Source of the DNA: Asterella californica
Taxonomy: Eukaryota; Streptophyta; Marchantiopsida; Marchantiales; Aytoniaceae
Length of the DNA: 64,000 nucleotides
NCBI GenBank assembly: GCA_036924285.1
Contig: JAYKYS010000008.1
Span: 12,261,001-12,325,000 of the forward strand
Direction of reading: 5' to 3'
In this document: in pieces, positions 46,701 through 56,505 of the stretch
How the letters are laid out: every line of letters begins with the position of its first letter
How positions within the stretch are numbered: position 1 is the stretch's first letter
Made by a program: the position numbers and the translations under genes
Notes under the pieces: model-generated
The model's input: only the letters and a program-made list of their open reading frames with translations
The model's database searches: none
Told to the model about the DNA's origin: nothing

Positions 46701-48579
46701 AATCTGAAGAATTGGTACCTACATCAGAAGTAGTATCAACAACTTCTGACTCCCAGTAGTCTGATGTGGGTCGATCCGATTCTGACGTCCCAACTTGATC
46801 TCCGAGCAATGGAACTTTGATCCGGTGGTGATTCGGTCCGATGCGTAAATAACCTTTGTGCCAGTTATCCGTTGCATGTACTGCTCGAAGCCAAGGTCTT
46901 CCGAGTAACATTTCATAACTTGACTCTTTCAAGATTTGAAATGTCATGTTTACTTGCACTCCCATTACTGACACACAAACTCTCTCCAGCACTCCCAATG
47001 GTCTAACTCGCTGTCTGTTAGCCATGCCCACCGTGATACTAGAAGGACGAGTTGGTACTAGATCCAACTTCCTCATGAGTCGTTCTGAGATGGCATTTAC
47101 TGCCGATCCTCCATCGACAAGAACATCTGAGACATCTCTCCCATTGATACGAGCCTCTACTTTTGATGCCTTGTTGCACACCTCTCCTTCACTAGCATCT
47201 AAAGCACTCACACCGACAGTAGAAGGATTTACCTTCTTCTTCCGACCTCGTCGGGAGCTTAGACCGCTACGAAGTTCTTTCCTCACCGAAGGATTCAGAG
47301 CAATCAACTGTCCCACAGTAATGTTTGCTCGTTGCTTACCCACGTCTTCCACCACATTGTATTTTGATTGCTCCATCGAAATTGTGAAATCAGTATTTTC
47401 CAATTTCTTCCGCCGTTCTTTGGTTTTTGAAGAAGATTTGCTACTCCGAGTATTTTGACTTGGAGAATCTTCCATCACGACTGGTTCTCCTTCGTCGAGA
47501 TGCGTCCTCATCCTCTTCCTCTCTTGAGCCAACAGCTCTACAGATTGAAAACCTTCTCGTACATCTCGTGGTTCCAAGATGTCAATGCACGCTACACCCT
47601 TGTCCTTGCTTTGTGAAGTTGAAGCTCCATCCGCCGTTCCACCATTACGACTTGGACAATTACGTTGGAAATGTGATCCTCCACACGTAAAACATCCTTG
47701 GTTCGTGTAGTTACTTGGTGATCCTTGCGGTGGTCCACCTCTAGACTGATAGTTCCCATAACCTCGTGAGCCTCCTCCAACATTTGGACTACGGTGTTGC
47801 AACAAATTCACCATATTGATCTTCAAATCTGCCAGAGACTCTGTCAAACTTTTCAACTCATCACGAAAGTCGGGAGTAACAGATCTAGATGGTACAGTGA
47901 CTGTAACCGCACTCGTAGGAGCTACCGGAGTCAGATTCTGAAATCGAACAGTCGGAACACTCGCAGGCTTTAGAGTTGGCATGATCGGCCCTTGCATATC
48001 TCCACATGCTGCCCCAACAGTCATTGGTTGCAAGTCGTCTCCATCCAGACTCTCTTCCATCCTGGTTGCGATCTTCACTGCATCAGCCTTCGAAGTTGGT
48101 CTCTCATACCGCACTTGCGTTCGAATCTCCGGCCTCAATCCCCCAATAAAATTCTTTGTGAGCATTGCTCCAATGCCCACCATCGTTGGTTCTACTACAT
48201 CTCCACTCTTTCGTAAAACCACCCGAAACTTTTGTTCTAATTTCTCCACCCTCTCGGCGTAAGTCCTTACTTTCTCTTTCTCTCCTTGTTTGAGGTAAGT
48301 TACCTCTACCATTAACTTCTCGTAACTTTCATCAGGAAGAAAAGTTTCAATTAAAGCCTCCGTCAATACTTCCCAAGTATCAACTGGAGTCCCCACTACG
48401 CTTCTCTTCTTCCTATCCTCATACCATGTCAATGCAGAATTCTCAAGAAATTCAGGTATCAACCCTACCCACTCGCTCTTCTTTCGATCTCCATTGCCGA
48501 TGCATGCTCGTTTGAAGTCCCTCACAAATCCTTCCACGTCTTCTCCATCCTTTCCGTAAAACACCGGAAGTTTCCCCAT
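43753..48579 (-). CDS. gag-pol polyprotein of gypsy C (intact, 1,608 aa)
   Basis: A single open frame with all domains in order: gag capsid (about 1-175), zinc knuckle CFTCGGSHFQRNC (296-308), aspartic protease with D489 in VLVDGGSAVN, RT with FGDGYSGYNQI and catalytic FIDD (880-883), and RNase H with D1031, E1073, D1098 and D1141. Integrase has an HHCC module (H1240, H1248, C1279, C1282) and core D1310, D1370, E1406 (exact D,D-35-E), followed by a GPF module (YFGPFIISKVW). There is no chromodomain. The GDGYSGYNQ form of RT and the D-G-G protease resemble plant Athila/Tat-side lineages; that placement is inference. It is related to the integrase at 2-1243. Confidence 0.95.
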   Translation of the reverse strand: MGKLPVFYGKDGEDVEGFVRDFKRACIGNGDRKKSEWVGLIPEFLENSALTWYEDRKKRSVVGTPVDTWEVLTEALIETFLPDESYEKLMVEVTYLKQGEKEKVRTYAERVEKLEQKFRVVLRKSGDVVEPTMVGIGAMLTKNFIGGLRPEIRTQVRYERPTSKADAVKIATRMEESLDGDDLQPMTVGAACGDMQGPIMPTLKPASVPTVRFQNLTPVAPTSAVTVTVPSRSVTPDFRDELKSLTESLADLKINMVNLLQHRSPNVGGGSRGYGNYQSRGGPPQGSPSNYTNQGCFTCGGSHFQRNCPSRNGGTADGASTSQSKDKGVACIDILEPRDVREGFQSVELLAQERKRMRTHLDEGEPVVMEDSPSQNTRSSKSSSKTKERRKKLENTDFTISMEQSKYNVVEDVGKQRANITVGQLIALNPSVRKELRSGLSSRRGRKKKVNPSTVGVSALDASEGEVCNKASKVEARINGRDVSDVLVDGGSAVNAISERLMRKLDLVPTRPSSITVGMANRQRVRPLGVLERVCVSVMGVQVNMTFQILKESSYEMLLGRPWLRAVHATDNWHKGYLRIGPNHHRIKVPLLGDQVGTSESDRPTSDYWESEVVDTTSDVGTNSSDSESENTSSEEEREERNVGVNVVDLFPSPEVQRDRDKEPLTPEEVERRIATLRYGSKVTKEEKSCFEEIFRKYIHVFAFSYKDLREVTLEQHRIELEKEVKPVRQKQRRVSPPIADLVKEEIEKLHTAGFIYEVENSEWVSPIVIVKKKNGKLRVCVDYKKLNAVTKKDYYPLPFIDEILEEVAGNEWYSFGDGYSGYNQIKIAPEHQHLTTFTTPWGTFAFRVMPFGLCNAPATFQRFMNKVFEPFLGKFVRDFIDDFCVYGSKEKHFEHLVKVLECLDVANASLNPEKCIFGCEEGLLLGHIISKDGIAVDPEKVQKILELPFPSTLTKLRQFLGMVGYYRKFILSFSHKAYALTVYLKKGVDYVLILGDEEALAAFEELKKALTSAPILVKPDWNKQFILYTDASNIAVGCTLSQYDVEGRDHPIAYASRQMVKAERNYSVTEREGLAMIYALRKFRHYLIGGKFTIVTDHKALKYIFNKPMVEGRLARWKLLLSEYDYEICDRPGKKHANADLLSRAYDGDGEEPVDDTFPDEDLMVLSNSIIPIEYQEIWDFVTEGVYPDGMRTREKKALMKRSQPYSVVEGVLFREGVDGVLRRAASKEESLRLMEEFHDGPVCGGHFAGKLTAHKILDAGYHWRGMFRDCLTYCKTCDVCQAFAIKSSVSTPLRSIPVLGPFEKWGIDFVGPLNRTPRNNKYIVVATDYLTKWVEARPLVTIGEVEVGRFLYERIITRFGCPLELVSDRGREFVSGMTTAMCTHFSISQRVTTSYKPSSNGLVERTNFTLCQMLAKDADMEGAKHNWDKRLHAVLWEYRTTVKTSTGYSPFKMVYGLESRLPIQFDLTTFQTLQAGLKRKGGPIAEKERGETLLELEENRDDAAQRIEMAQLQQKKSYDKRLAKNKTKLQPFQEGEWVMLWDAIRHKRVQKKFLRRYFGPFIISKVWSNGTYDLQERSGTFFDRVNHDKLKKFHQRDTSLRGRSEN

Positions 48580-48714
48580 TCTTCTCTTCTTTTCTTCTTC
48601 TTACTCAAGGTACTGCTTGCAGATGTGAAGATCGCACTTCACCGCAATCCACAATTTCCCCGTTGAGCTCTCTCCTCTCCAAAGGTTGGAATAAGTTTGA
48701 CCCTCATGGTCATC

Positions 48715-49179
48715 TTATCTCTCGTGTGATAGACTATCTCCATCCTCGCTAGAGGTCTTCACTCGTTCCGTTTCTACACTCAACCTTCTCTCCAGACCTT
48801 CGGCTACAGTTTCAAGCAGAGCAACCACTGCGCTACACTCGTGCTCAACTGGAATCCCATCCACTCCACATCTAGGACAAAAGGTTGTAGGGTCAATGAC
48901 GGCTTGTCTAGGGGAAGAAGGACCTATGTGTAAGCTTAAGTCGACCAACCCTCTTCGCTCACGCAAAAGTCTATTCTTTGTAGGACACTTGCTCACTTTA
49001 TGTCCTTCTTCTCCACACAAAAAGCACCTCGAGTTCTTCTCCTGGTTCTTACGACTACTCTCTGCTTCTTCCTCAAATTCTAGTCGAAATTCTCCTTTCG
49101 CCAGATCAGCGGTAACTATCACCGCATAGCCTTGAGGGATCTTGCTCAACCTCAATTTCCACTCTTGCTGTCCTTCCAT
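48715..49179 (-). CDS. ORF0 of gypsy C: small zinc-knuckle protein
   Basis: 154 residues from ATG at 49,179, in the element leader between primer-binding site and gag-pol, ending 135 bases before the gag-pol ATG. It has a canonical retroviral zinc knuckle CFLCGEEGHKVSKC (C52, C55, H60, C65) and a second Cys/His cluster (C101, C104, H113, C115) after CPRCGVDG. The N-terminal 35 residues could form a small beta-rich domain; the C-terminus is acidic and Ser-rich. Gypsy elements do not usually carry a separate zinc-knuckle ORF upstream of gag. A role in RNA binding is plausible but inferred. The frame is free of stops in an otherwise intact young element, which supports it as real. Confidence 0.7.
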   Translation of the reverse strand: MEGQQEWKLRLSKIPQGYAVIVTADLAKGEFRLEFEEEAESSRKNQEKNSRCFLCGEEGHKVSKCPTKNRLLRERRGLVDLSLHIGPSSPRQAVIDPTTFCPRCGVDGIPVEHECSAVVALLETVAEGLERRLSVETERVKTSSEDGDSLSHER

Positions 49180-49750
49180 GACGATGATCTGTCATACATC
49201 TCTCTCGCTCTATAGTTTGTTTGACACTTTTTTATCACTCGACTATCTTCTCGCTTAACAATCTCTCACATTACTAAGTAGAAGCTTAACTTGTCAACCC
49301 TGAGCCTCAGAGATCGAACATAACCCTCTCAAGAATTCTGTAATTCTTTCACTCTTTTACTTCAGCAAGCGATATAACAGATTTGACCCCCCTTCGCTTC
49401 GAATGCCATAACTCCAATTCTACTCGATCAATTCACGCATGATTTGGGTGCCTAGATAGCTTATCTTGCAAGCTATCAGCATGGAAGATTTCAAGGTCTA
49501 ACTCTAAAAACTGAAAATATGAAAATGACTGTAAACTCCTTCCCGAGAGCTCACTATTTGATACCGAAAAACCCCCTTAACTTCCGAAAGACATAATTCT
49601 CTCCTCACAATTGATCTCTCGGAGATATCAAGCTTATTGGAAAGCTTATCTTGCCCTCTATAACATGGTGTATGTACAAAGGTTCTGAACTCATGCTCGA
49701 AAACAGACATGAACTGTACTAACGACTACATACGAATCTTTGTATCGAGG

Positions 49751-49767
49751 TCCCGGCAACGGAACCA
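49751..49767 (-). promoter_or_regulatory. Primer-binding site of gypsy C
   Basis: On the minus strand it reads TGGTTCCGTTGCCGGGA, three bases after the 5' LTR. This resembles plant gypsy sites complementary to the 3' end of tRNA-Asp (CCGTTGCCGGG shared); the tRNA identity is tentative. Confidence 0.7.
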
Positions 49768-49770
49768 AAA

Positions 49771-50570
49771 TGTAAGCCGGCCTGTCTCTCACCCAGGGGT
49801 ACCTCAGATGACTAGGATTACTAGTGCACCCTAATTACAAAGATTTAAGTACACCCATGCTCACTTCACTCAACTCTCTGACCCGTATGGTCACATCGGT
49901 ACCTCTAATAGCGTTCCTGCACACAAGTTCTAATCCCGCTCTCAACATTACATCGCAAAATACTCAAGGACTCCCAAGGTCTCCAATGCTCACTTTACTT
50001 ACAGTCAGGAAAAATGAGAGTGTCTTCCACCTTCTCAACTCCTCCTTATATACTCTACAACTTCTTACCGTGGTAACTTTCACTAAGTTACGTTACCTCA
50101 TGGTAAGTGCGCAATCCAAAATAGTAAAACTTCTAAAGGCTACTAAGACTCAAGAATAGCACACACATTACTTGTTCTACTTTACTAAAGTAAGAGATTC
50201 TCCTACTTTAGCTTTTGTAAAGTGTTAACTTTCCACGCTATCCAGTCGAAAGACGACAACACACTAATACGTCTTTTGAGGAGCATCTTTAGATCTTTGT
50301 GCATGACTTTTCATCATGCATCCAATCAGCGATGGTCAACAAAGTTACATACTTTTGGAAAGCATATTTAGAGCTCCGCACTTGTCCTATAGTGCCATAG
50401 TGGAACCTCTAATAGTTTCCTCAACTTAGTTATAACTATCTCAGCTAGTTATGACTACTTTTGATCACTCTAAATTTAGATCTTCAAACTAGAGTAACCT
50501 TTAAGATAGTCATACTTAATGAAATGTATATAAGCATACACACAAATAATGGGATACTTGTGGTGTGACA
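49771..50570 (-). repeat. 5' LTR of gypsy C
   Basis: Same 800 bases as 42,940-43,739. Transcription of the element would start here, leftwards. Confidence 0.93.
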
Positions 50571-51556
50571 GTCCGATATTGTCATCTGGGACAAGCGAAT
50601 TAGACACATGAACTTTCAGAGGTCGAAAAGTCTTCCGAGTTCTGGCTTGGTTACAGGTCTGCCCAAATTCGAATCCAATGAGCCCACTAGAGTCCGTGCA
50701 GCATGTCAGTTCAGCAAGCAAGCTAGACAGGCTTTTAAGGGATCAGGTAACAGAGCGAACAAGCTTCTGGAGCTTGTTCACACTGATGTATGGACTGCTT
50801 CTCAGCCAAGTATGACCAGTTTTCAGTACTTTGTGTCGTTAATTAATGATCATTCGCGTTATACTTTGTGGAGAAACAAGTCCTCTGCCGAAGTACTGTC
50901 AGCATTCTAGACTTTCCGCAAGTTGGTGGAGAAACAGTTTGGAGCTTCTATCATTTGTCTGAAATGTGATGGAAGAGGCGAGTTTTTTTTGGAGAGTTCG
51001 GTGCATATCTGCGTGAGCATGGCATTCGGCGTCAGAAGACATGCAGTTACAATCTACAGCAGAACGATGTTGCGGAGCGCAAGAATCGACACATAGCAGA
51101 AGCTGCTCGTGCGATGTTGAATGAGAAGACCATGCCTAGACCTTACTGGGTAGAAGTTGTTTCATGTGCGGTGTATCTGATGAACAGGACGTCTACCGCA
51201 ACAGTCCACAGTCAGACACCGAAGGAGGTCTTCACAGACAGTAAGCTTGATTACTCTTTTCTTAAAGTTTTTGGATGTATCTGTTATGTACACATACCTG
51301 ATGAGAGACGTAAGAAACTTGATCCAAAAGCAGATAGATGTATTTTCCTTGGATATGCTTCTGATACGAAAGGATATAGATGTTACAATCCTTCGTCCAA
51401 GCAATTCTATATTAGTAGAGACGTTGTTTTTGATGAGCTACAGTCCTGGTTTGCACCTGCACTTGTCGTAACCATCCTTGTACCTACTGTAGAACCAAGG
51501 AGTCAATCCATTGTAGTACCTCAGAATAGTACGATGAGTGGAGGATATGGAGAAGG
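50571..51556 (+). pseudogene. copia fragment C, continued: integrase remnant
   Basis: Resumes after gypsy C with the GAG-pre-integrase region (NFQRSKSLPSSGLVTGLPKF, AACQFSKQAR), the first integrase Asp (LVHTDVWTASQPS), then SFQYFVSLINDHSRY. After frameshifts come the NDVAERKNRHIAEAARAM region with the catalytic Glu, and the conserved KVFGCICYVHIPDERRKKLD and GYRCYNPSSKQFYISRDVVF. It ends at GGAGGATATGGAGAAG, where an unrelated gag fragment begins. Confidence 0.8.
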
Positions 51557-51716
51557 TTGGCATCATGGAATTCTCTTGAAATTGCATCCAAAACCTCTCG
51601 TGATAGGAACCCAATCTTCGCATCTCAAATGCGTTCCTCTCAACCTCTCTTCACATCCATCGTCATCATCCCAATATCTGATTGTTGTTTGCATGCAACC
51701 AGATCACTCATATCCA

Positions 51717-53054
51717 TTATCTGCACCTCAACCATCTCCTCCGGTTGTGAAGGATCGTCCCCATTGTCAATTCAGAAAGAATAGTTTCTTGTTGAACCTT
51801 ATCCTCCCGAGCTTGCTTCTCTAAAGAAGTCTCTTGTTGTCTCTTCTTCTCGCACTTTATCGTGGATGCAATATCCAACTTGAGCTCGTCTGGATCCACG
51901 TGCTCATCCAAATCATCCTTATGGAGATCATGCTCAATCTCTTCCATCCTAGCACCATAGCTTGTAGCTTCGATAGCTACAACTGCATGTGCTGCAAAGT
52001 AATCATCCACAAACTTCTTCATCCCTCCTTTACCAACGTTGGCTTGAAAGAGCGTACCCATACTTCTGAACCCAACATTTTCATCCTCCCAAGAAATAAC
52101 CTCTTGTTGCAAAGACTCTGCAAAGTCGATGTAATCTTCTCGTCGATGATCAGTATCATCACACCACAAGCACTGATGTACCCAAGCTGGTTTGGATACA
52201 AGCACCGTCTTGATCGACAATCCTTTATCCTCCAACCTAGTAACCTTAGTTTGTAGATCTTGCATCTTTTGCCGTAGGTCCTCGATGGTTGGATCTTTCT
52301 TCTCTACAACCACAACTGGAGGTAGAACCTCAGATACTATCCGAACTAGTGTGGTAGTCAGCGATACAGGTGTTGAGCTTGTTACCTTTTCCCTTGTATG
52401 TCTTCGGACAAGAAGCTCAACCGCTTCATGCACAACCTCTCAATTTCTTGTCAACTCTTCTTTTTCCTCCCCATCCTCCAGAAGTAGCTTCAACCGGTCT
52501 TGCCATGGTTCATCAGCAGCTTGAAGAAACAACTCTGTCTTGTTGGTCTCCAAGGTTAGCTTGTCCACATGAGATAGTTGAGAGAATTGTCTCTCGAACA
52601 CCTTTAACAGCTCTATAGGCTGTAAACTCTTGTTGGAGCGATTGACCCATCCCAAAAATGATTTCTTTGTTACTCTATCTGAGTTTCTCAAGAAATACTC
52701 CTCCATCAACACATGTGAAAATGTATCCCAATTTCTCCCAAAATGCTTTGTTAGATTTTTCACATGCTCCCTTATCTCAGGTACCGCAGCGAGTTCGAAT
52801 GTCTCTATCATCTTTTTCTCCGATACATGATCCAAGTCCATCTCTGTCTTGTAACATCTCAAGTATTTTGAGAAGTCTCCCTCATCAAATAGATCGAGCT
52901 TGTCGATCATCTTTCGAAGCGCCTTCGTCCCCAAAGCCTCCTTTTGTTGGTTCCCTTGCTCTTGTCGCAAAAACAAATTGAAAGCTTGAAACAAACGTGC
53001 AGTTGCTGCATCCAGCTGCACCCCTAGTAATGCAGTTGCTGCATCCAGCTGCAC
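51717..53054 (-). pseudogene. gypsy gag fragment (two open pieces)
   Basis: 53,054-52,440 (204 aa) and 52,433-51,717 (238 aa) on the minus strand are adjacent parts of one gag-like protein. The first contains FDEGDFSKYLRCYKTEMDL, ELAAVPEIREHVKNL and FLRNSDRVTKKSFLGW. The second has a coiled coil and a degenerate zinc knuckle CLWCDDTDHRREDY (last Cys lost). It matches the gag family of gypsy B (FELTVVPELRENVRIL). It begins with an 11-residue duplication (QLDAATA repeated). No protease or pol follows; it is cut by copia sequence at 51,556. Confidence 0.65.
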
Positions 53055-53061
53055 CCCTAGT
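52999..53061 (-). repeat. 33-bp in-frame tandem duplication at the gag start
   Basis: A 30-base unit (plus strand GCAGTTGCTGCATCCAGCTG then CACCCCTAGT) occurs at 52,999-53,028 and 53,032-53,061 with a 3-base spacer. It adds 11 residues to the gag N-terminus without shifting the frame. Confidence 0.85.
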
Positions 53062-53581
53062 GTTGACGAGTACTATAGTTTTGACTCCTTATTCACTAGA
53101 AACGGAGCTGTACAGAGAACAAACTCAAAATATCATAAAATTGCTCCTGTGAAGTACCAGCACGTTCACCTAGAAGCTTCCCGTTATCTATTCAAAAAGA
53201 AAAACATACAAGTTGCAAGTCTCCTCTCTACTCGTTTCTGTCCTCTCCTCTCAATCCCTCGATGTCAAAACTTTGATCAATCAGAAATTTTGTCTAGTCG
53301 TAAGTGTAAAACTCTCCTAGCTCTTCGATTCTCTACGTGATGATCGATCTCCTCTCTATGAGAATTCTCCACACTCCATAATGATCTTAGAATTCTCTCA
53401 CCTCTGGAGTACACCCCCTCTGGGTTTTCCTCCACCCTATGTAACCTTTATTGTCACCTGGCAGGAGTAAAAGATGCCCTAAACAAATGGCAGCAGAAAA
53501 ATAATACACTGATAATAAATCAACACGTAAGAAGACTAGTTCACAAGTCTTCGCAGGTTCATCTGTACAGATGGTCACTGA
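53062..53581. other. LTR scrap and flank of the full copia element
   Basis: 53,063-53,107 matches a piece of the gypsy B LTR (34,141-34,200) in plus orientation (AGTACTATAGTTTTGACTCC). The remainder to 53,581 contains no recognisable gene. Confidence 0.5.
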
Positions 53582-53808
53582 TGTAGAAAGATCGATACTT
53601 CGAGGACACTCCAAGAAGAGAGAGCGAGTAGACAAGGAAGTAAAATAGGAATGAGATGAGAGAGGCTTTACCTCTCTCTGTATATATAGTGGAGGTGAGT
53701 ACAAGAGAAATCCTAATGGTGGGTTAGCCCTCTAACTAACTCTAACAACCCTAACCACTCTGGCTAATGATAGCCGTCGATCTACTAGAGCTTGGGACTA
53801 TATCAACA
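53582..53808 (-). repeat. 3' LTR of copia D
   Basis: Plus-strand ends TGTAGAAAGATCG and TATATCAACA. To its right, minus-strand GAAGGAGAG serves as the polypurine tract. Confidence 0.93.
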
Positions 53809-56424
53809 CTCTCCTTCAAGCTCGTCTCTACATCTTGTACTCCTAGACAATGTCTGAAAGCATCAAACTTATCTCTAGACAATGCCTTAGTGAAGATATC
53901 GGCAACCTGATCTCCTGTGCTCACATAACTGAGCTCAATCTCTCCTGCAAGGACCTTCTCTCTAATGAAATGATAGTGCACCTCAATGTGCTTCGTCCTA
54001 GCATGGAAAACATGATTACTAGCTAACTTCTGTATACACAACAACAGGATCTGTACACTCCACACCAATATCAGATAGCAGACATCGAAGCCAAATCGAT
54101 TCGCATGTTGCGTTCGTTGCTCCTCGGTACTATGCTTTCGTGGACGACAAAGCAACTGTGGGTTGCTTCTTAGAAGCCCACTTATAGCAGCGCTTCCAAG
54201 TCCAAAAGCGTAACCTGACGTGGATCTCCTGTCGGCACTTCCTGCCCAATCAGCATATGTGTAGCCATGTAACAACAATGGTCCACCGTATCGGTAGTGA
54301 AGTCCGTACTGCACTGAGAACTTCACGTAGCGGAGGATCCGCTTGACAGCCTCCAAATGTGGTCTCCGTGGTGACAGTATGAACTGACTGATCAGACCGA
54401 CGGCATAGCTCAAGTCTAGTCTGGTGATGGTCAAGTAGATAAGACTCCCAACCATCTGTCTGTACATGCGTGGATCATCCAGCAACTCACCATCCTCTGC
54501 TCTTAGCTTTACCCCTTGCTCTAATGGTGTAGCAATGGGTTTGCAATCAAGCATACCAAATCTCTCAAGCATACTGAGAGCATACTGTCGCTGTACAAGC
54601 CAAACATCCTTCCCATCTCTAATGAACTCCACAGCAAGGAAGTACTTGAGTTCTCCTAAGTCCATCATCTCGAACTCGGATTTCAAGTGATCCTTGATCT
54701 GAGAAATAAGCTCCTCAAAGTTACCGGTAATGATCAAGTCATCAACATAGATGATGATCACAACAATCCGGTCTCGTATTCTCAATGAATACAAGGTAGA
54801 GTCTGAACTACAAAGATGAAAACCAAGAGATTGCAAGTAAGAATTGATCTTTGCATACCATGCTCTTGGTGCTTGTTTCAGACCATAGAGAGCCTTCCGT
54901 AACTTACATACACGGGAAAGGAACTTAGAATCCTCATAACCAGGAGGTTGCTGCATGTAGACCTCCTCCTCAAGATCGTCGTTGAGGAAGGCGTTCTTGA
55001 AGTCCATCTGGTGCATCTTCCAACCTTTCTGAGTTGTAACTGCAACTGCTGTTGGAATAGTCACCATCTTCGCAACAGGAGCAAAGGTCTCCTCAAAATC
55101 AACTCCATGTTGCTGTGCGTAGCCCTTAGCTACCAATCTGACCTTGTACCGACACACGGTACCATCCGAGTTGCGCTTGACCTTGAAGACCCACCTGCAA
55201 CCAATCGCTTTCTTAACCTGAGGTAAGTCTACCAACTCCCAAGTCTGTTGGTGATGAAGCGTAGCAAGTTCAGCTTCCATAGCACTTATCCATTGGACCT
55301 TGTGCATCGCCTCCTCAAGCGAACTCGGTTCCTGTTCCTGAAGAACATTGGCCATATATGCATGGTGCGCAGCAAGAAAACCTTCATGCATATACCTACT
55401 CACTGGATGTTTTGCCCGTTCAGATCTGCGAGAGGTTATCGGTGCACTAGTCACCTCTCCTTGCAACTGATCTGACGTAGACGCCAAGGTCTTAGACAAA
55501 ATATCCAGTGGATGTGGAAGATCCACATATCTGGATGAGTCAAACATACGCTGCAATAGCACACGCTCATCCTGTGTAGAAACTACACTAGTTCCACTAG
55601 GCTGTGTTACGTGGACTCCAGCGTTAACAACAGCTCTATGTGCAACAGACTCTGATCTGGAATCAGTGACTTCTCCAGATCCTCCACTAAACGTACTACT
55701 CTGAGGTACTACAGTGGACTGACTCCTTGGTTCTACAGTAGGTACATGGATGGCTACGACAGGTGCAGGTGCAAACCAAGACTGTAGCTCATCAAAAACG
55801 ACATCTCTACTGATATAGAACTGCTTGGACGAAGGATTGTAGCACCTATATCCTTTCGTATCAAAAGCATAACCAAGGAAGATACATCTATCTGCTTTCG
55901 GATCTAGTTTCTTACGTCTTTCATCAAGTATGTGCACATAATAGATACATCCGAAAACTTTAAGGAAAGAGTAATCAGGCTTACTGCCTGTGAAGACCTC
56001 CATCGGTGTCTTGCTGTGGACTGCCGTTGTAGACGTCCGGTTCATCAGATACACCACACATGAAACAGCTTCTGCCCAGTAAGGTCTAAGCATGATCTTC
56101 TCATTCAACATCGCACGAGCAGCTTCTCCTATGTGTAGATTCTTGCGCTCCGCAACCCTATTCTGCTGCGGACTGTAACTGCAGGTCTTCTGACGTCGAA
56201 TACCATGCTCACGCAGATATGCATCGAACTCTCCAGAAAAGGAACTCGCCTCCTCCATCAGATCTCAAACAGAGGATAGATGCTCCAGACTGTTTCTCCA
56301 CCAACTTGCAGAAAGTCTGAAATGCTGACAGTACTTCGACAGAGGACTTGTTTCTCAACAAATAGATCCAAGTATAACGCGAATGATCATCAATTAACGA
56401 CACGAAGTACTGGAAACCGGTCAT
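53751..56424 (-). pseudogene. copia D integrase core, RT and RNase H
   Basis: 56,424-56,209 gives the start of the integrase core, including LCLRSDGGGEF (second Asp). After a frameshift a long frame (56,258-53,751, 835 codons) carries QQNRVAERKNLHIGEAARAM (Glu), KVFGCIYYVHILDERRKKLD, the RT domain ([52 protein letters not shown], catalytic YVDDLIITG) and the start of RNase H (GYTYADWAGSADRRSTSGYA). A frameshift then scrambles SWASKKQPTVALSS of the RNase H before the normal C-terminus returns (ARTKHIEVHYHFIREKVL, VADIFTKAL). Confidence 0.87.
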
Positions 56425-56505
56425 ACTTGGCTGAGAAGCAGTCCATACATCAGTGTGAACAAGCTCCAGAAGCTTGTTCGCTCTACTACCTGATCCCTTG
56501 AAGGG

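Larger units (their letters stand above)
42940..50570 (-). mobile_element. Intact young Ty3/gypsy retrotransposon C
   Basis: 7,631 bp with two 800-bp LTRs (42,940-43,739 and 49,771-50,570) that I find identical on direct reading. It has a primer-binding site, a polypurine tract, an uninterrupted 1,608-aa gag-pol and an extra upstream ORF. It sits inside copia fragment C with a 4-bp target duplication GTCC (42,936-42,939 and 50,571-50,574). Identical LTRs and an open frame point to recent insertion and possible competence to move. Confidence 0.92.
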
